Positions 13,582 through 21,482 of a DNA stretch of 22,963 nt are shown here, in pieces; the first letter of the stretch is position 1; every line of letters begins with the position of its first letter. A model generated the notes under the pieces. That model saw nothing but the letters and a program-made list of their open reading frames with translations, had not been told where the DNA came from and made no database searches. Location: positions 1 through 22,963 of the forward strand of contig NZ_CAUUWA010000038.1 of assembly GCF_963548695.1 (NCBI RefSeq), in the 5' to 3' direction. The position numbers and the translations under genes were made by a program. The DNA is from an uncultured Fretibacterium sp. Its GTDB lineage: Bacteria; Synergistota; Synergistia; Synergistales; Aminobacteriaceae.

Positions 13582-14973
13582 TCAGCACGCCCCAGCTCCG
13601 ATACCCCGCTCCTCGTCGGTGCCCGGGACAAGCGAGTCGCAGACGGCCGCGCAGATGCCCGCCACGGCCATGGGGGTCTTCAGGATGGCCCAGAGCATGC
13701 CCCCCAGAGTTTGAACGAGCGTGCTGCAGGCCGGGTTCATGAAGAGTTCCTGATTTTTCTCCACCCATCCGGGCAGGCCCAACGCCATCAGGAAGGAGAA
13801 GCCCACGATGAGCACGTTGCGCTGGCTCCCCATATCCGCGCGCATCAGGACCTGGATGCCCAGGGCGCCGATGGTTCCGAAGAGCGCGATGTAGGCCCCG
13901 CCGATGATCGGCGACGGCATGGTCGCTATAAGCGCGCCCAGCTTTCCGACGAAGCTCATGAGGATCAGCAGGATCGCCCCGGTCCGGACCACCCACCGGG
14001 ACGCCACCCCGGTGAGGCCGATCAGCCCGACGTTCTCCGTGTAGGAGGTCGTTCCCACCGAGCCGAAGAGCCCGGACAGGGCACAGTTCAGGCCCTCGGC
14101 CCCGATGCCCCGGCTGATGGTCTTCTCGTCCGGGTCCTCGATCCCCGAGGCGTAGGAGACCGAATGGTAGTCCCCGATGGACTCGATCATCACGGCGAAA
14201 AAGCCCGCGAGCATCGCACCGAAGGCCAGCAGGCTGAACTTCGGGGGACCCCAGGGCATGAATATGTCATAGCGCAGCCAGGGGGCCTCGGCCACCCGGG
14301 CCAGGCTGATGTGAGCGGGATGCCCCTCGGGGAACACCCCGGCATGCGACAGCCCGAGGCAGACCAGATAGGTGATGACGATGGCGGAGAGGATGGCGAA
14401 GATGTTGACGTACTTGTTCCGGCTCACCAGGCTGAACAGGAAGATCAGGAGGACGACCGCCAGGGACGCGGGCCAGTAGTTGGCGGCGTTGTTCTGGATG
14501 GCGACGGGGGCGAGCGAAAAACCTATCGCCATGATCACGGGGCCGATGACCACCGGGGTGATGACCTTCCGGACATAGCCCACGATTCCGCTGTACCCGA
14601 CGACGGACAGGAGGATACCGCCGAGGATGAGCGCCCCGCCGATGTACTGCATCACGGCCTCCGGCCCCATGGCCTTGTACGCCCCGATCACGGTCATCAC
14701 CGAGGGAATGAAGCTGAAGCTCGACCCCTGCACGATGGGGAGCCCCGACCCCAGCTTGGGGTGCGTCTGGATGAGGGTCGCCGCCCCCATGCCGAAGTAG
14801 ACGCACGAGATGAACGCCGCGACCTGGAGCACATCCATCCCCATGGCCGGCCCGAAGATCAGCGGGACCAGCGTGGTCGCGCCGAACAGCGTCAACACAT
14901 GCTGAACCCCGGCGAGGACCATGATGGTAAAGGGAGGATTGTCGTCCAATCCATAAATCAGTTTTTTTGCCAT
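13582..14973 (-). CDS. NCS2-family nucleobase permease (uracil/xanthine type)
   Basis: An inner-membrane nucleobase:cation symporter of 463 residues with about 12-14 hydrophobic segments. The family hallmarks are GVQHVLTLFGATTLVPLIFG at the start, QGSSFSFIP in TM3, FFAVMIESIGDYHSVS, and the nucleobase/ascorbate signature ENVGLIGLTG near residue 316. Uracil, xanthine and guanine carriers all share these motifs, so the substrate is not certain; the nearby gpt makes xanthine or guanine reasonable. ATG at 14973 has AGGAGG eight bases upstream. A hairpin with a T run lies between it and the peptidase gene upstream, so it may have its own control. Confidence 0.9.
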   Translation of the reverse strand: MAKKLIYGLDDNPPFTIMVLAGVQHVLTLFGATTLVPLIFGPAMGMDVLQVAAFISCVYFGMGAATLIQTHPKLGSGLPIVQGSSFSFIPSVMTVIGAYKAMGPEAVMQYIGGALILGGILLSVVGYSGIVGYVRKVITPVVIGPVIMAIGFSLAPVAIQNNAANYWPASLAVVLLIFLFSLVSRNKYVNIFAILSAIVITYLVCLGLSHAGVFPEGHPAHISLARVAEAPWLRYDIFMPWGPPKFSLLAFGAMLAGFFAVMIESIGDYHSVSYASGIEDPDEKTISRGIGAEGLNCALSGLFGSVGTTSYTENVGLIGLTGVASRWVVRTGAILLILMSFVGKLGALIATMPSPIIGGAYIALFGTIGALGIQVLMRADMGSQRNVLIVGFSFLMALGLPGWVEKNQELFMNPACSTLVQTLGGMLWAILKTPMAVAGICAAVCDSLVPGTDEERGIGAGAC

Positions 14974-15008
14974 CAACCGTACCTCCTAAAAGATATTTTC
15001 CTTTACAC

Positions 15009-15036
15009 AAAAAGCGGGGCAGCAGGACCGCCCGCT
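15009..15036 (-). terminator. Hairpin with T run upstream of the permease
   Basis: AGCGGG and CCCGCT arms (15031-15036 and 15013-15018) enclose a 12-base loop and are followed on the minus strand by TTTTTGTG. It lies 38 bases past the YgjP-type gene and about 36 bases before the permease start, so it may end the upstream transcript or attenuate the permease. Confidence 0.5.
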
Positions 15037-15074
15037 CAAGTGACATTCAACTTGCAGCATTCGCCTTCGTCCGC

Positions 15075-15884
15075 TCAGCGGCAGGCCCACGGGGGCACCA
15101 TCCCCCAGGCTCCCCTGAGCTCCGCGACATGTCGGTCGGCCTCGGGGTCCACGTCCCTCAGGCACTCGTAAAAAGCCCTGGAATGGTTCATCTCCCTCAA
15201 ATGGCAGAGCTCATGCAGCAGGACATGCCGTACGAGCCCCGAGGACAAAAAGAGAAGCCGCGCGTTCAGGTTGACGTTCCCCTTGGACGAGCAGCTTCCC
15301 CATCGGCTCTTCATCTCCTTGACCGCAATCCGCCCCACCTCGAAACCGTATTCCGCCGCCAGCTCCGTCAGAAGCCGTGGCAGGACCTCCCGCGCTCGCA
15401 GCAGGACCCACCGCCGCAGCGCTGCCAAGGCCTCCCCCCCACAGAAACCCCGCGGCAAGCGCACGACCCCGTCCCGAGCCAGAGTCCTCTGCGACTCAGA
15501 ACCCGAGAGCTCGACCCGCCAGGTCTCCTCCAAGGCCCTCAGGACGATGCGCTCCGGAACGGAGACCGCCTGGCGGCGGGACTGAGCGGAGGACAAAAGC
15601 TTCATCCGTTCGAGGTTCTTCAGTATCCAGGCCTTGTGAGGTTCGATCAGGAGCCTGATCTTCCGCAGCGAATCCAAGCCTGACGGCACGACCACCGTCA
15701 CGCCTCCGCCCCCGACGATCAGCCGCAGGCGCCTGGCCCGTGCGCTTCGCCGAAGCTCGAGGAAACATTTACCCCCGCCCACGGCCCCCAGGTCCAGGAC
15801 AAGCCCCTCCCTCCCCGTCCCGTCCGGCGTCCCATCCACTCCATTTTCCTCGCTCGAGGCGCGGGCGGCGAGGGGCTTCGTCAA
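15075..15884 (-). CDS. YgjP-like metallopeptidase-domain protein (M48-related)
   Basis: A 269-residue protein of the YgjP/DUF45 family. The zinc motif HELCH is at about residue 235 (HVLLHELCHLREMNHSRAF), preceded by the family block KEMKSRWGSCSSKGNVNLNA. The N-terminal region holds RRSARARRLRLIVGGGGVTV. No signal peptide is seen, so it is probably cytoplasmic; the substrate is unknown, though some members act with restriction or repair systems. The start is TTG at 15884, overlapping the plsY stop by four bases with GGGAG eight bases upstream; GTG at 15839, with GAGGA upstream, is a real alternative. A much longer in-frame reading antiparallel to plsY is rejected. Confidence 0.82.
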   Translation of the reverse strand: MTKPLAARASSEENGVDGTPDGTGREGLVLDLGAVGGGKCFLELRRSARARRLRLIVGGGGVTVVVPSGLDSLRKIRLLIEPHKAWILKNLERMKLLSSAQSRRQAVSVPERIVLRALEETWRVELSGSESQRTLARDGVVRLPRGFCGGEALAALRRWVLLRAREVLPRLLTELAAEYGFEVGRIAVKEMKSRWGSCSSKGNVNLNARLLFLSSGLVRHVLLHELCHLREMNHSRAFYECLRDVDPEADRHVAELRGAWGMVPPWACR

Positions 15885-16477
15885 ACCGGGTTCTCCCGGC
15901 CCTCCAGCAGGCGGGAGACGTTGGCCCTGTGGCGGAACATCGCCAGGAGCGCAAGGATCAGCGCCAGGAGGATAAAGGGAAGGGGCGCATCCAGCATCCA
16001 GAAAAAGGCCGGCAGTGCCAGCAGGGACAGCATGGAGGCCAGGGATACGTAATGCGTCGACGTCATGACGGCATACCAAAGGGCCCCACTCATCAGGACG
16101 ATTGCGAAGGAGTTGCAGGGCCAGATGAAGAACATGGTTCCGTAGGTCGTGGCCACGCCCTTTCCCCCCCTGAACCTCAGCCAGACGGGGTAATTGTGCC
16201 CAAGGACAACAGCCAGGGCCGACAGCGAGAGCATCCAGGGATCGGAGGAGGCCGAGTCCACGGTGAGCAGGAGCGCCAGGGCCCCTTTGAGCATGTCGAC
16301 CAAGGTGACAAAGACAGCCCACCCCTGCCCCATCAGGCGACGCACGTTGGTCGCACCGATGGATCCGGACCCAACCGTGCGTATGTCAACCCCCTTGAAG
16401 ATACGGGCCACCAGGTATCCCGTAGGCAGAGAGCCGATGAAATAGGAGACGAACATCCAGAACATTGCGACCCGCAT
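15881..16477 (-). CDS. plsY: Glycerol-3-phosphate acyltransferase PlsY
   Basis: Transfers the acyl group of acyl-phosphate to glycerol-3-phosphate to make lysophosphatidate, the first step of membrane lipid synthesis. The 198 residues show the PlsY blocks SYFIGSLPTGYLVARI, then VGSGSIGATNVRRLMG, VDMLKGALAL, and GHNYPVWLRFRGGKGVATTY, plus several transmembrane segments and a C-terminal HRANVSRLLEGRE. ATG at 16477 has GGAGGG seven bases upstream. The partner PlsX is not visible. It is separated from the RelA-like gene upstream by a hairpin with a T run. Confidence 0.95.
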   Translation of the reverse strand: MRVAMFWMFVSYFIGSLPTGYLVARIFKGVDIRTVGSGSIGATNVRRLMGQGWAVFVTLVDMLKGALALLLTVDSASSDPWMLSLSALAVVLGHNYPVWLRFRGGKGVATTYGTMFFIWPCNSFAIVLMSGALWYAVMTSTHYVSLASMLSLLALPAFFWMLDAPLPFILLALILALLAMFRHRANVSRLLEGRENPV

Positions 16478-16492
16478 CGCTCATCCCTCCTC

Positions 16493-16513
16493 AAAACAAA
16501 ACCCCAGCAGGGG
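16493..16513 (-). terminator. Small terminator-like hairpin before plsY
   Basis: CCCC (16510-16513, read minus) and GGGG (16502-16505) with a four-base loop, then TTTTGTTTT on the minus strand. The four-pair stem is short but all G:C. It could end the RelA-like transcript. Confidence 0.45.
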
Positions 16514-16605
16514 CGCTTCGGCAAAAACATATCCCGCTCACGGAGCGCCCAAAGCGCCGCCCCGTTCGCAGGCTCTCTTGCCGGACGGTTCCGGCCGCGC
16601 AACGG

Positions 16606-17700
16606 TCAGTCGATGCCGCTGATGCGGTCGGATCCCTTTTTGATATTCAGCTGTACGAGATCCTTCTCTTTAAGGGTATCCCACTTGAGGTTCAGGACCA
16701 GGAGGAAGATCGCGGAAAAAGGATCGACGCGCCAAGAGGCGCTCTCCTTCGCAAAGGACTCGCGTATCGTCTGGAGCTGCCGCAGCCCTTTGTCGTCCTC
16801 CTCCATCTCCGCCAGAAAACGCCGGACCTCCGAAATGGTGTCGATCCCGGCGGCACGAAGGATGACATAGAGGTAGTTGAAGCTGTCCTTGAGGTAATCG
16901 GGGGACGGCACGAAGATCGGAAACCCGGCCTTGACTGCAAGGGAGTTCCAGAGGCTCAGGGCGTTCGGTTCCGCCTTGAAGAAGGAGTACAGCTCATCCT
17001 CGCTGAATATCCGCTCCGCCGAGATCGTCTCGTCCCGTGGCTCATCAGGCCCCTGGACCGGAGGCACCAGGACCGCGACGTCCTTGACCTCCTCCCACAG
17101 GGAGAGGAACCCCTCGTCGGCCTCCTCGAGGAGGGCCGCCAGGCGAACGAGCCTGCGCTTCAGCTTCTTCTCGGAGACCGAGTCCACGTTGAGGTTAACC
17201 CGCGGAGAGATGGTCGCCCAAGCCTCCTGAAGCATGGTGCGCAGCTCAAGGCGGAACCCGAGCCCCCGGTATTTACCCCACTCCCGCAGGGAGGATCGGC
17301 TTTCGGAGAGGGCAAGGGCATAGACGACAGCCGGATACCCAAAACGGAAGGGATCCTCCAGCCCGCTCGAGGGAACGGACCGGTCCCGGTCGACGTCGAA
17401 CTCGGCCAGGATGATCTCCTCTACCTTATAAACGTCCTCGGGAAAGCGGAGGAGAACACGAACCGTAACCAAGTCCGACACGGCGTTCAGCCCCGCGTCT
17501 CCGTCGTCCCCCCGGGCGTTCAGAGCACGGACCAGATCGGCCGGGGCCTTGGCCCATCCCTCGATACTGTGTACCTCGATATCCTCCCGCTCGATCAGGT
17601 CCTGAACCAGATTGCGCACGCGCGAGGCATACTCCTCATAGAGGGAGAGTTTCTCGACATAGCTGATACCCAGTTCGTCGACACGACGTCTATCCAACAC
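16606..17700 (-). CDS. RelA/SpoT-domain protein with degenerate active site
   Basis: A 364-residue protein whose first half aligns with small alarmone synthetases. By eye, SDLVTVRVLLRFPEDVYKVE (about residues 75-94) corresponds to the DIAGLRIMC block; GYPAVVYAL (about 121) to GYRSYH; and RLELRTMLQEAWATISPRVN (about 150-169) to the EIQIRT/WATIEH block. The helical stretch after it (VSEKKLKRRLVRLAALLEEA) also fits. Key residues differ: the catalytic Glu position is Arg, the GYRSYH His is Tyr, and the WATIEH His is Pro; the ATP-binding RxK region is weak. A C-terminal extension of about 160 residues is unrecognised. So (p)ppGpp synthesis is doubtful. GTG at 17700 has GGACGG five bases upstream; GTG at 17706 is an alternative. 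Confidence 0.62.
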   Translation of the reverse strand: MLDRRRVDELGISYVEKLSLYEEYASRVRNLVQDLIEREDIEVHSIEGWAKAPADLVRALNARGDDGDAGLNAVSDLVTVRVLLRFPEDVYKVEEIILAEFDVDRDRSVPSSGLEDPFRFGYPAVVYALALSESRSSLREWGKYRGLGFRLELRTMLQEAWATISPRVNLNVDSVSEKKLKRRLVRLAALLEEADEGFLSLWEEVKDVAVLVPPVQGPDEPRDETISAERIFSEDELYSFFKAEPNALSLWNSLAVKAGFPIFVPSPDYLKDSFNYLYVILRAAGIDTISEVRRFLAEMEEDDKGLRQLQTIRESFAKESASWRVDPFSAIFLLVLNLKWDTLKEKDLVQLNIKKGSDRISGID

Positions 17701-17788
17701 AATCACCGTCCAAAAATGAACTGCACGCCCTACAACCCATCGATCCGACTATCCATTCAAACCATCCGCCCGCGTTTACGACTTACTC

Positions 17789-17805
17789 GGGTTAGAGTAT
17801 AACCC
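17789..17805 (-). promoter_or_regulatory. Inverted repeat upstream of the RelA-like gene
   Basis: GGGTTA (17789-17794) and TAACCC (17800-17805) form a perfect six-base inverted repeat around five bases. On the minus strand it contains TATACT, a -10-like hexamer, about 90 bases before the RelA-like start. This could be an operator over a promoter or chance. The rest of 17701-17891 holds only a short GC stem at 17850-17862. Confidence 0.35.
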
Positions 17806-17891
17806 ACGAAGAGCCTCTTGAAAAGCACAGCCCCCGCCCATCGACCACTCCGGGGAGCCCGGTGCACTTCCCACCCCCGCGCCACTGAACT

Positions 17892-18914
17892 TCAGTTTCT
17901 CAATAAAACCGCGCGGCAGAGCGCATCCACCTCCAAAACCACACCCAGGCGGTCGAGCGGGGCCGGTGGACAGGGCTGGGGCAGCTTCTCCCCGGCACAG
18001 GGGACCCCGACGCCCCTCGCGAAGGCCTCCACCTTGGGATCGTAGGGCAGCACGGCAAGCGGCGTCCCCCACAGGGCGGAGAGCACGGCGAAGTGCAGGC
18101 GCATCCCTACCGCGGCGGACGCCCCCGACCAGAGGCGCGCGGCCTCCTCGAGCCCCGCGACCCGCTCGATCCTATCGAGCCTGAGCCTCCCGGCCACCTT
18201 CATGGCGTCAAGCAGGATCTCGTCCTCGCCCGACAGCGCCACGCCGACGACCTCGTCGGGAAAGTCCGCGGCGAAGGGCGCCGCCAGCCGGGCGAAGCGG
18301 TCCGCGTCCGGGGAGGGGCGCAGGTTGAGCAGGAGCCGCCCCGTTTTTTTCTCCGTCCGCCCCACATCCTCCCCCACGGCCCGCGGGAGCTTCAATGTCA
18401 AGGCCAGGTCCCTTCCCCCCACGGCGGACAGCCCAAGACGGCCGGCCCATTCCATCGAGGGCGTATCCCTCAAGTGCAGGACGCGGCAGGCCCTCAGCGC
18501 ATCCCGGGTCAGCCAGCGCGCCCCAGCGCTCCGCAGCGGTCCGATCGACTGTCCGAGAGCCCAGGGGACGGCCCCGCAGATGCAGGCCAGGCGCACCAGC
18601 CCCCAGTACCAGAGACAGGATCGAAGGCTCGTCCCATCCTGAAAGAGCCCCCCTCCCCCCAGGAGCAGGGTCTCGCTCGATCGCAGCGCCGAGAGGACGC
18701 CGCGCAGGCGCCATCGGGAGACGGAATCGACCCCGAACGCACGTCGGGAGCCCTCCGGATCGTTCGAGAGCACGACGACGTTCCCCCGCCCGACGCCCGC
18801 CCGCTCCAGGGCCTCCAGGGAGGCGCCGGCCAGAAGTTCGTCCCCCAGGTTGCCGAACCCATAGTAGCCGGCCAGGGCAACCCGATAGCGCCGGGCCCCT
18901 CCTTGCGGGGTCAT
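17892..18914 (-). CDS. csaB: Polysaccharide pyruvyl transferase CsaB
   Basis: Adds ketal-linked pyruvate to a secondary cell-wall polymer, creating the ligand for SLH-domain proteins. The 340 residues start with the family signature VALAGYYGFGNLGDELLAGA and continue with LLLGGGGLFQDGTS, ALGQSIGPL, and SAAVGMRLHFAVLSALWGTP near the end, with the FARGVG block after it. ATG at 18914 lies four bases after the stop of the DUF5693-like gene; a 24-codon upstream extension in frame reads into that gene and is rejected. Only a weak ribosome-binding site is seen, consistent with coupled translation. Confidence 0.88.
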   Translation of the reverse strand: MTPQGGARRYRVALAGYYGFGNLGDELLAGASLEALERAGVGRGNVVVLSNDPEGSRRAFGVDSVSRWRLRGVLSALRSSETLLLGGGGLFQDGTSLRSCLWYWGLVRLACICGAVPWALGQSIGPLRSAGARWLTRDALRACRVLHLRDTPSMEWAGRLGLSAVGGRDLALTLKLPRAVGEDVGRTEKKTGRLLLNLRPSPDADRFARLAAPFAADFPDEVVGVALSGEDEILLDAMKVAGRLRLDRIERVAGLEEAARLWSGASAAVGMRLHFAVLSALWGTPLAVLPYDPKVEAFARGVGVPCAGEKLPQPCPPAPLDRLGVVLEVDALCRAVLLRN

Positions 18915-18918
18915 CGGG

Positions 18919-20838
18919 TCATTCCGCCAGGACGCGAATCCGACGCCACAGAGGCCGCAGAACCCGGCCGACAGCCAGGACCACAACCGAACCGAGAATC
19001 AGGCCCAGCCACAAGCCGTTAAACTCCCGAAGCAGGATGAAGGCGATCGGCGTGTGGAAGTGGCAGAAGCTGTTCACGACGGAGGAGAACCCCAACGCCG
19101 CGCCAAGGCGGAGGAGCTCGCGGTAGCGTGCCCACAGGCCGTTTTTGACGGCAAAGGCAAGCAGCATCAGGGACGGATAGCCCAGGAAGACCTCCTTGCT
19201 GCGGGGACGGGCGACCAGCCACTGCTCCAGCGTCCCGCGTACCCTGACCTCGAAGCCGGGGATGAACCGGACGTTGTCGCTCCGGAACAGCATGATGCCC
19301 AGAAGAATCAGGAGAACGCCGCCCAGCATCAGCTCTCCCCAAAGCGGGGGGCGGGACAGGAAGGCGTCCAGGGACTCCGGGTGGACCCGGTTCTTCAGAT
19401 CATGCAGCAGCACCAGAATCGGCGGCAGCAGAAGGGTGAGCTTGACCCCCGAGAAGGTCCTCAGCCGCAGCATGTAGAGCGGGTCGCTGAAGAAGGCGGC
19501 CAGGGCGAGCCCCCCGATGACGGCGGCGAGGAAGCCGCAGAGAATCGGCCCCCATGGATAAAATTGTGAATAAGTCCGCGTCCGGCCCAAACTCATGGCC
19601 ATCAAAGAGGCCTCCGTCACGATGAGCGGGGCGGCCAGCGCCCCCAGGAGACGGCCTGCGGCCGGGACCAATCGGATCAAAAACGCCCCACCCCCCGCGA
19701 GGAGAAAAAACGCGGCGACGGAGGCCAGGCCGACTGTTTTCCCAGCCTCTCCATCCCCTCCGAGCCGCAGGGCATAGCGCCACAGGGCAAAGAGGAACGC
19801 GGCAACGAGGGCATAGGCGGACAAAAACGACAACAAGCCCGAACGCCATCCCCCACCGGAAAAGAGGACGCGCGGCCATTCCATCCGGAATCCGTGCCCG
19901 CGCAGCTGCGCGGCCAGGGAGGCGACCTCCCCGGCGTAGGCGTCCAAGGTCGAGGCCGAATGCCCCAAGGGGGCCGACCGCAAAACCAGGAGCCGAACGG
20001 AGCGCTCTGCGGCCGCCCGAACCAGCCGCTCCAGCAGGGCCTGACGGCCGATGTTGCGCACGACAAGCTCCTCGTTCGTGACGCTGTGCAGGGTCAGGAG
20101 CGAGGGAAAGCTCAGGTTGTTCAGCTGAACCGCCCCAAGTTGCCGCGAGAATTCGACCGCGGCCACGGGAACCCCTCGTTTCTTCGGCTCGGCGGCGATG
20201 GGTCCCACGTCGGGATACCCCGAGACGCTCTCCCCCAAGGGGGTGACGGCGGCGATGGGATAGGCGTCCAGGACCTCGCCCAGCAGCCTGGCCGCCCCTT
20301 TCGTCTGCCATCCCAGGGAGGGCGCCGGCCTGTAATAGAGGGGCAGCCCCGACCGCACTCCGGCCTCGAGCCCGGATATATCCGGAAAGATCCCCACGGT
20401 CCGCAGCATGATGAGCGGAACGGGGAGGAGGACATCGCCGCCCTCCGCGGCCTCCCCCGCCGCTTTGAGCCTCAGCCACTCCCCTGCCCTACCGGCCTGA
20501 GGGAAGCCCTCCTCGACGGAGAGGCGCGTCAGCGCCGCGCCGTTTCCGCCGCCCGGCACCGCCGCGGCGGCGACGGGACCGACCCCGTTAGCCGTGTCCT
20601 CGCCCGTCAGCTCGCTGACCATAAGCCCGCGCAGCCCCTTTTCCTTCAGGAGGGCAAGCGCCCCGTCGACGGACACTCCGGCCCCGAGGGCCAGAGGAAC
20701 GATATCCCTGAAATCCGCGATGATCGCGACGTCCCTGTCCCCGCGCTCCAGACGCCACCGCGGCAGAAGCCCCCACCCGGCGCACCCCAGGATCACGGCG
20801 GCCACCATCCCCGCAAAAAGACGACAGGATAACCTCAA
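18919..20838 (-). CDS. DUF5693-like multipass membrane protein
   Basis: A large inner-membrane protein of 639 residues. One hydrophobic segment near the N-terminus (about 8-23) precedes a roughly 300-residue soluble region, probably outside the membrane, with VAIIADFRDIVPLALGAGVS at its start. From about residue 330 to the end there are around eight or nine hydrophobic segments, ending in GLILGSVVVLAVGRVLRPLW. This layout and its place before csaB fit the DUF5693 family; the function is unknown, but a link to envelope polymer handling is a fair inference. TTG at 20838 overlaps the maf stop by four bases (TTGA) with GGAGGT eight bases upstream, better supported than the in-frame TTG at 20862. 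Confidence 0.72.
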   Translation of the reverse strand: MRLSCRLFAGMVAAVILGCAGWGLLPRWRLERGDRDVAIIADFRDIVPLALGAGVSVDGALALLKEKGLRGLMVSELTGEDTANGVGPVAAAAVPGGGNGAALTRLSVEEGFPQAGRAGEWLRLKAAGEAAEGGDVLLPVPLIMLRTVGIFPDISGLEAGVRSGLPLYYRPAPSLGWQTKGAARLLGEVLDAYPIAAVTPLGESVSGYPDVGPIAAEPKKRGVPVAAVEFSRQLGAVQLNNLSFPSLLTLHSVTNEELVVRNIGRQALLERLVRAAAERSVRLLVLRSAPLGHSASTLDAYAGEVASLAAQLRGHGFRMEWPRVLFSGGGWRSGLLSFLSAYALVAAFLFALWRYALRLGGDGEAGKTVGLASVAAFFLLAGGGAFLIRLVPAAGRLLGALAAPLIVTEASLMAMSLGRTRTYSQFYPWGPILCGFLAAVIGGLALAAFFSDPLYMLRLRTFSGVKLTLLLPPILVLLHDLKNRVHPESLDAFLSRPPLWGELMLGGVLLILLGIMLFRSDNVRFIPGFEVRVRGTLEQWLVARPRSKEVFLGYPSLMLLAFAVKNGLWARYRELLRLGAALGFSSVVNSFCHFHTPIAFILLREFNGLWLGLILGSVVVLAVGRVLRPLWRRIRVLAE

Positions 20839-21479
20839 GCCCCAGCACCTCCGCAAAAACAAAAATCATCCTCCGATCGGAGCCCGGCCCACAGGCGTTC
20901 CAGGCTCAGCCCCACGGATTCCAGCAGCATTCCGAGACGACAGAGGGGGAGCCCGACGACGTTGAAGTAATCCCCATCGATGCCGCTCACCAAAAGGGCG
21001 CCCCGGCCCTGGATGGCGTAGGAGCCCGCCTTGTCCATCCCCTCGCCGGTGGCGGCATACGCGGCGACCTCTCCGGGGCTCAGGGGGCGGAAGCGCACCG
21101 CCGTCCTCTCGACGGCGGTGACCGTGCGCCCGCTCCACCGCAGCGCGACCCCGGTCAGCACCTCGTGCCCGCGCCCCTGCAGGAGGGCCAGCATCTCCCG
21201 GCTCTCATCGAGGTCCGCGGGCTTCCCCAGGACCCGCCCATCCACCACCACGATGGTGTCCGCAGCCAGGACCAGCACGCCCTCCCGAGCCTCGGGGGCC
21301 TCCGCCTTCAGACGCGCCAGACGCTCGCAGAGCGCCTCGGGGGCCTCGCCCGGCAGCAGGGACTCGTCCACCCTGGGGGCCGTCCACTCGAAACGCCAGC
21401 CGAGGTCAGCCAAAAGCGCGCGGCGTCTGGGACTGCCCGAGGCCAAGAGGATGGAGAGGGGCTCGTTCCCGATCCCCAT
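20835..21479 (-). CDS. maf: Maf-family nucleoside triphosphate pyrophosphatase
   Basis: Hydrolyses noncanonical or excess nucleoside triphosphates (dTTP/UTP type) to monophosphate and diphosphate in the cytoplasm. The 214 residues show LLASGSPRRRALL at the start, ERLARLKAEA, the catalytic AADTIVVVDGRVLGKP with D74, and GMDKAGSYAIQG followed by VSGIDGDYFNVVGLPL, the YhdE-like pattern. ATG at 21479 lies only three bases after the uppP stop. Maf proteins are often tied to septum formation, which fits the envelope genes around it. Confidence 0.93.
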   Translation of the reverse strand: MGIGNEPLSILLASGSPRRRALLADLGWRFEWTAPRVDESLLPGEAPEALCERLARLKAEAPEAREGVLVLAADTIVVVDGRVLGKPADLDESREMLALLQGRGHEVLTGVALRWSGRTVTAVERTAVRFRPLSPGEVAAYAATGEGMDKAGSYAIQGRGALLVSGIDGDYFNVVGLPLCRLGMLLESVGLSLERLWAGLRSEDDFCFCGGAGA

Positions 21480-21482
21480 GGA

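Noticed and set aside
14974..15074. Purine or preQ1 riboswitch before the permease
   Set aside because: No conserved core was found; only a simple hairpin with a T run is present.
13531..15171. 546-codon plus-strand frame
   Set aside because: Antisense to the NCS2 permease; composition (His, Asp, Arg, Gly) is typical of a shadow frame.
15885..16322. N-terminal extension of the YgjP-type protein
   Set aside because: It overlaps plsY in another frame on the same strand and has no family similarity.
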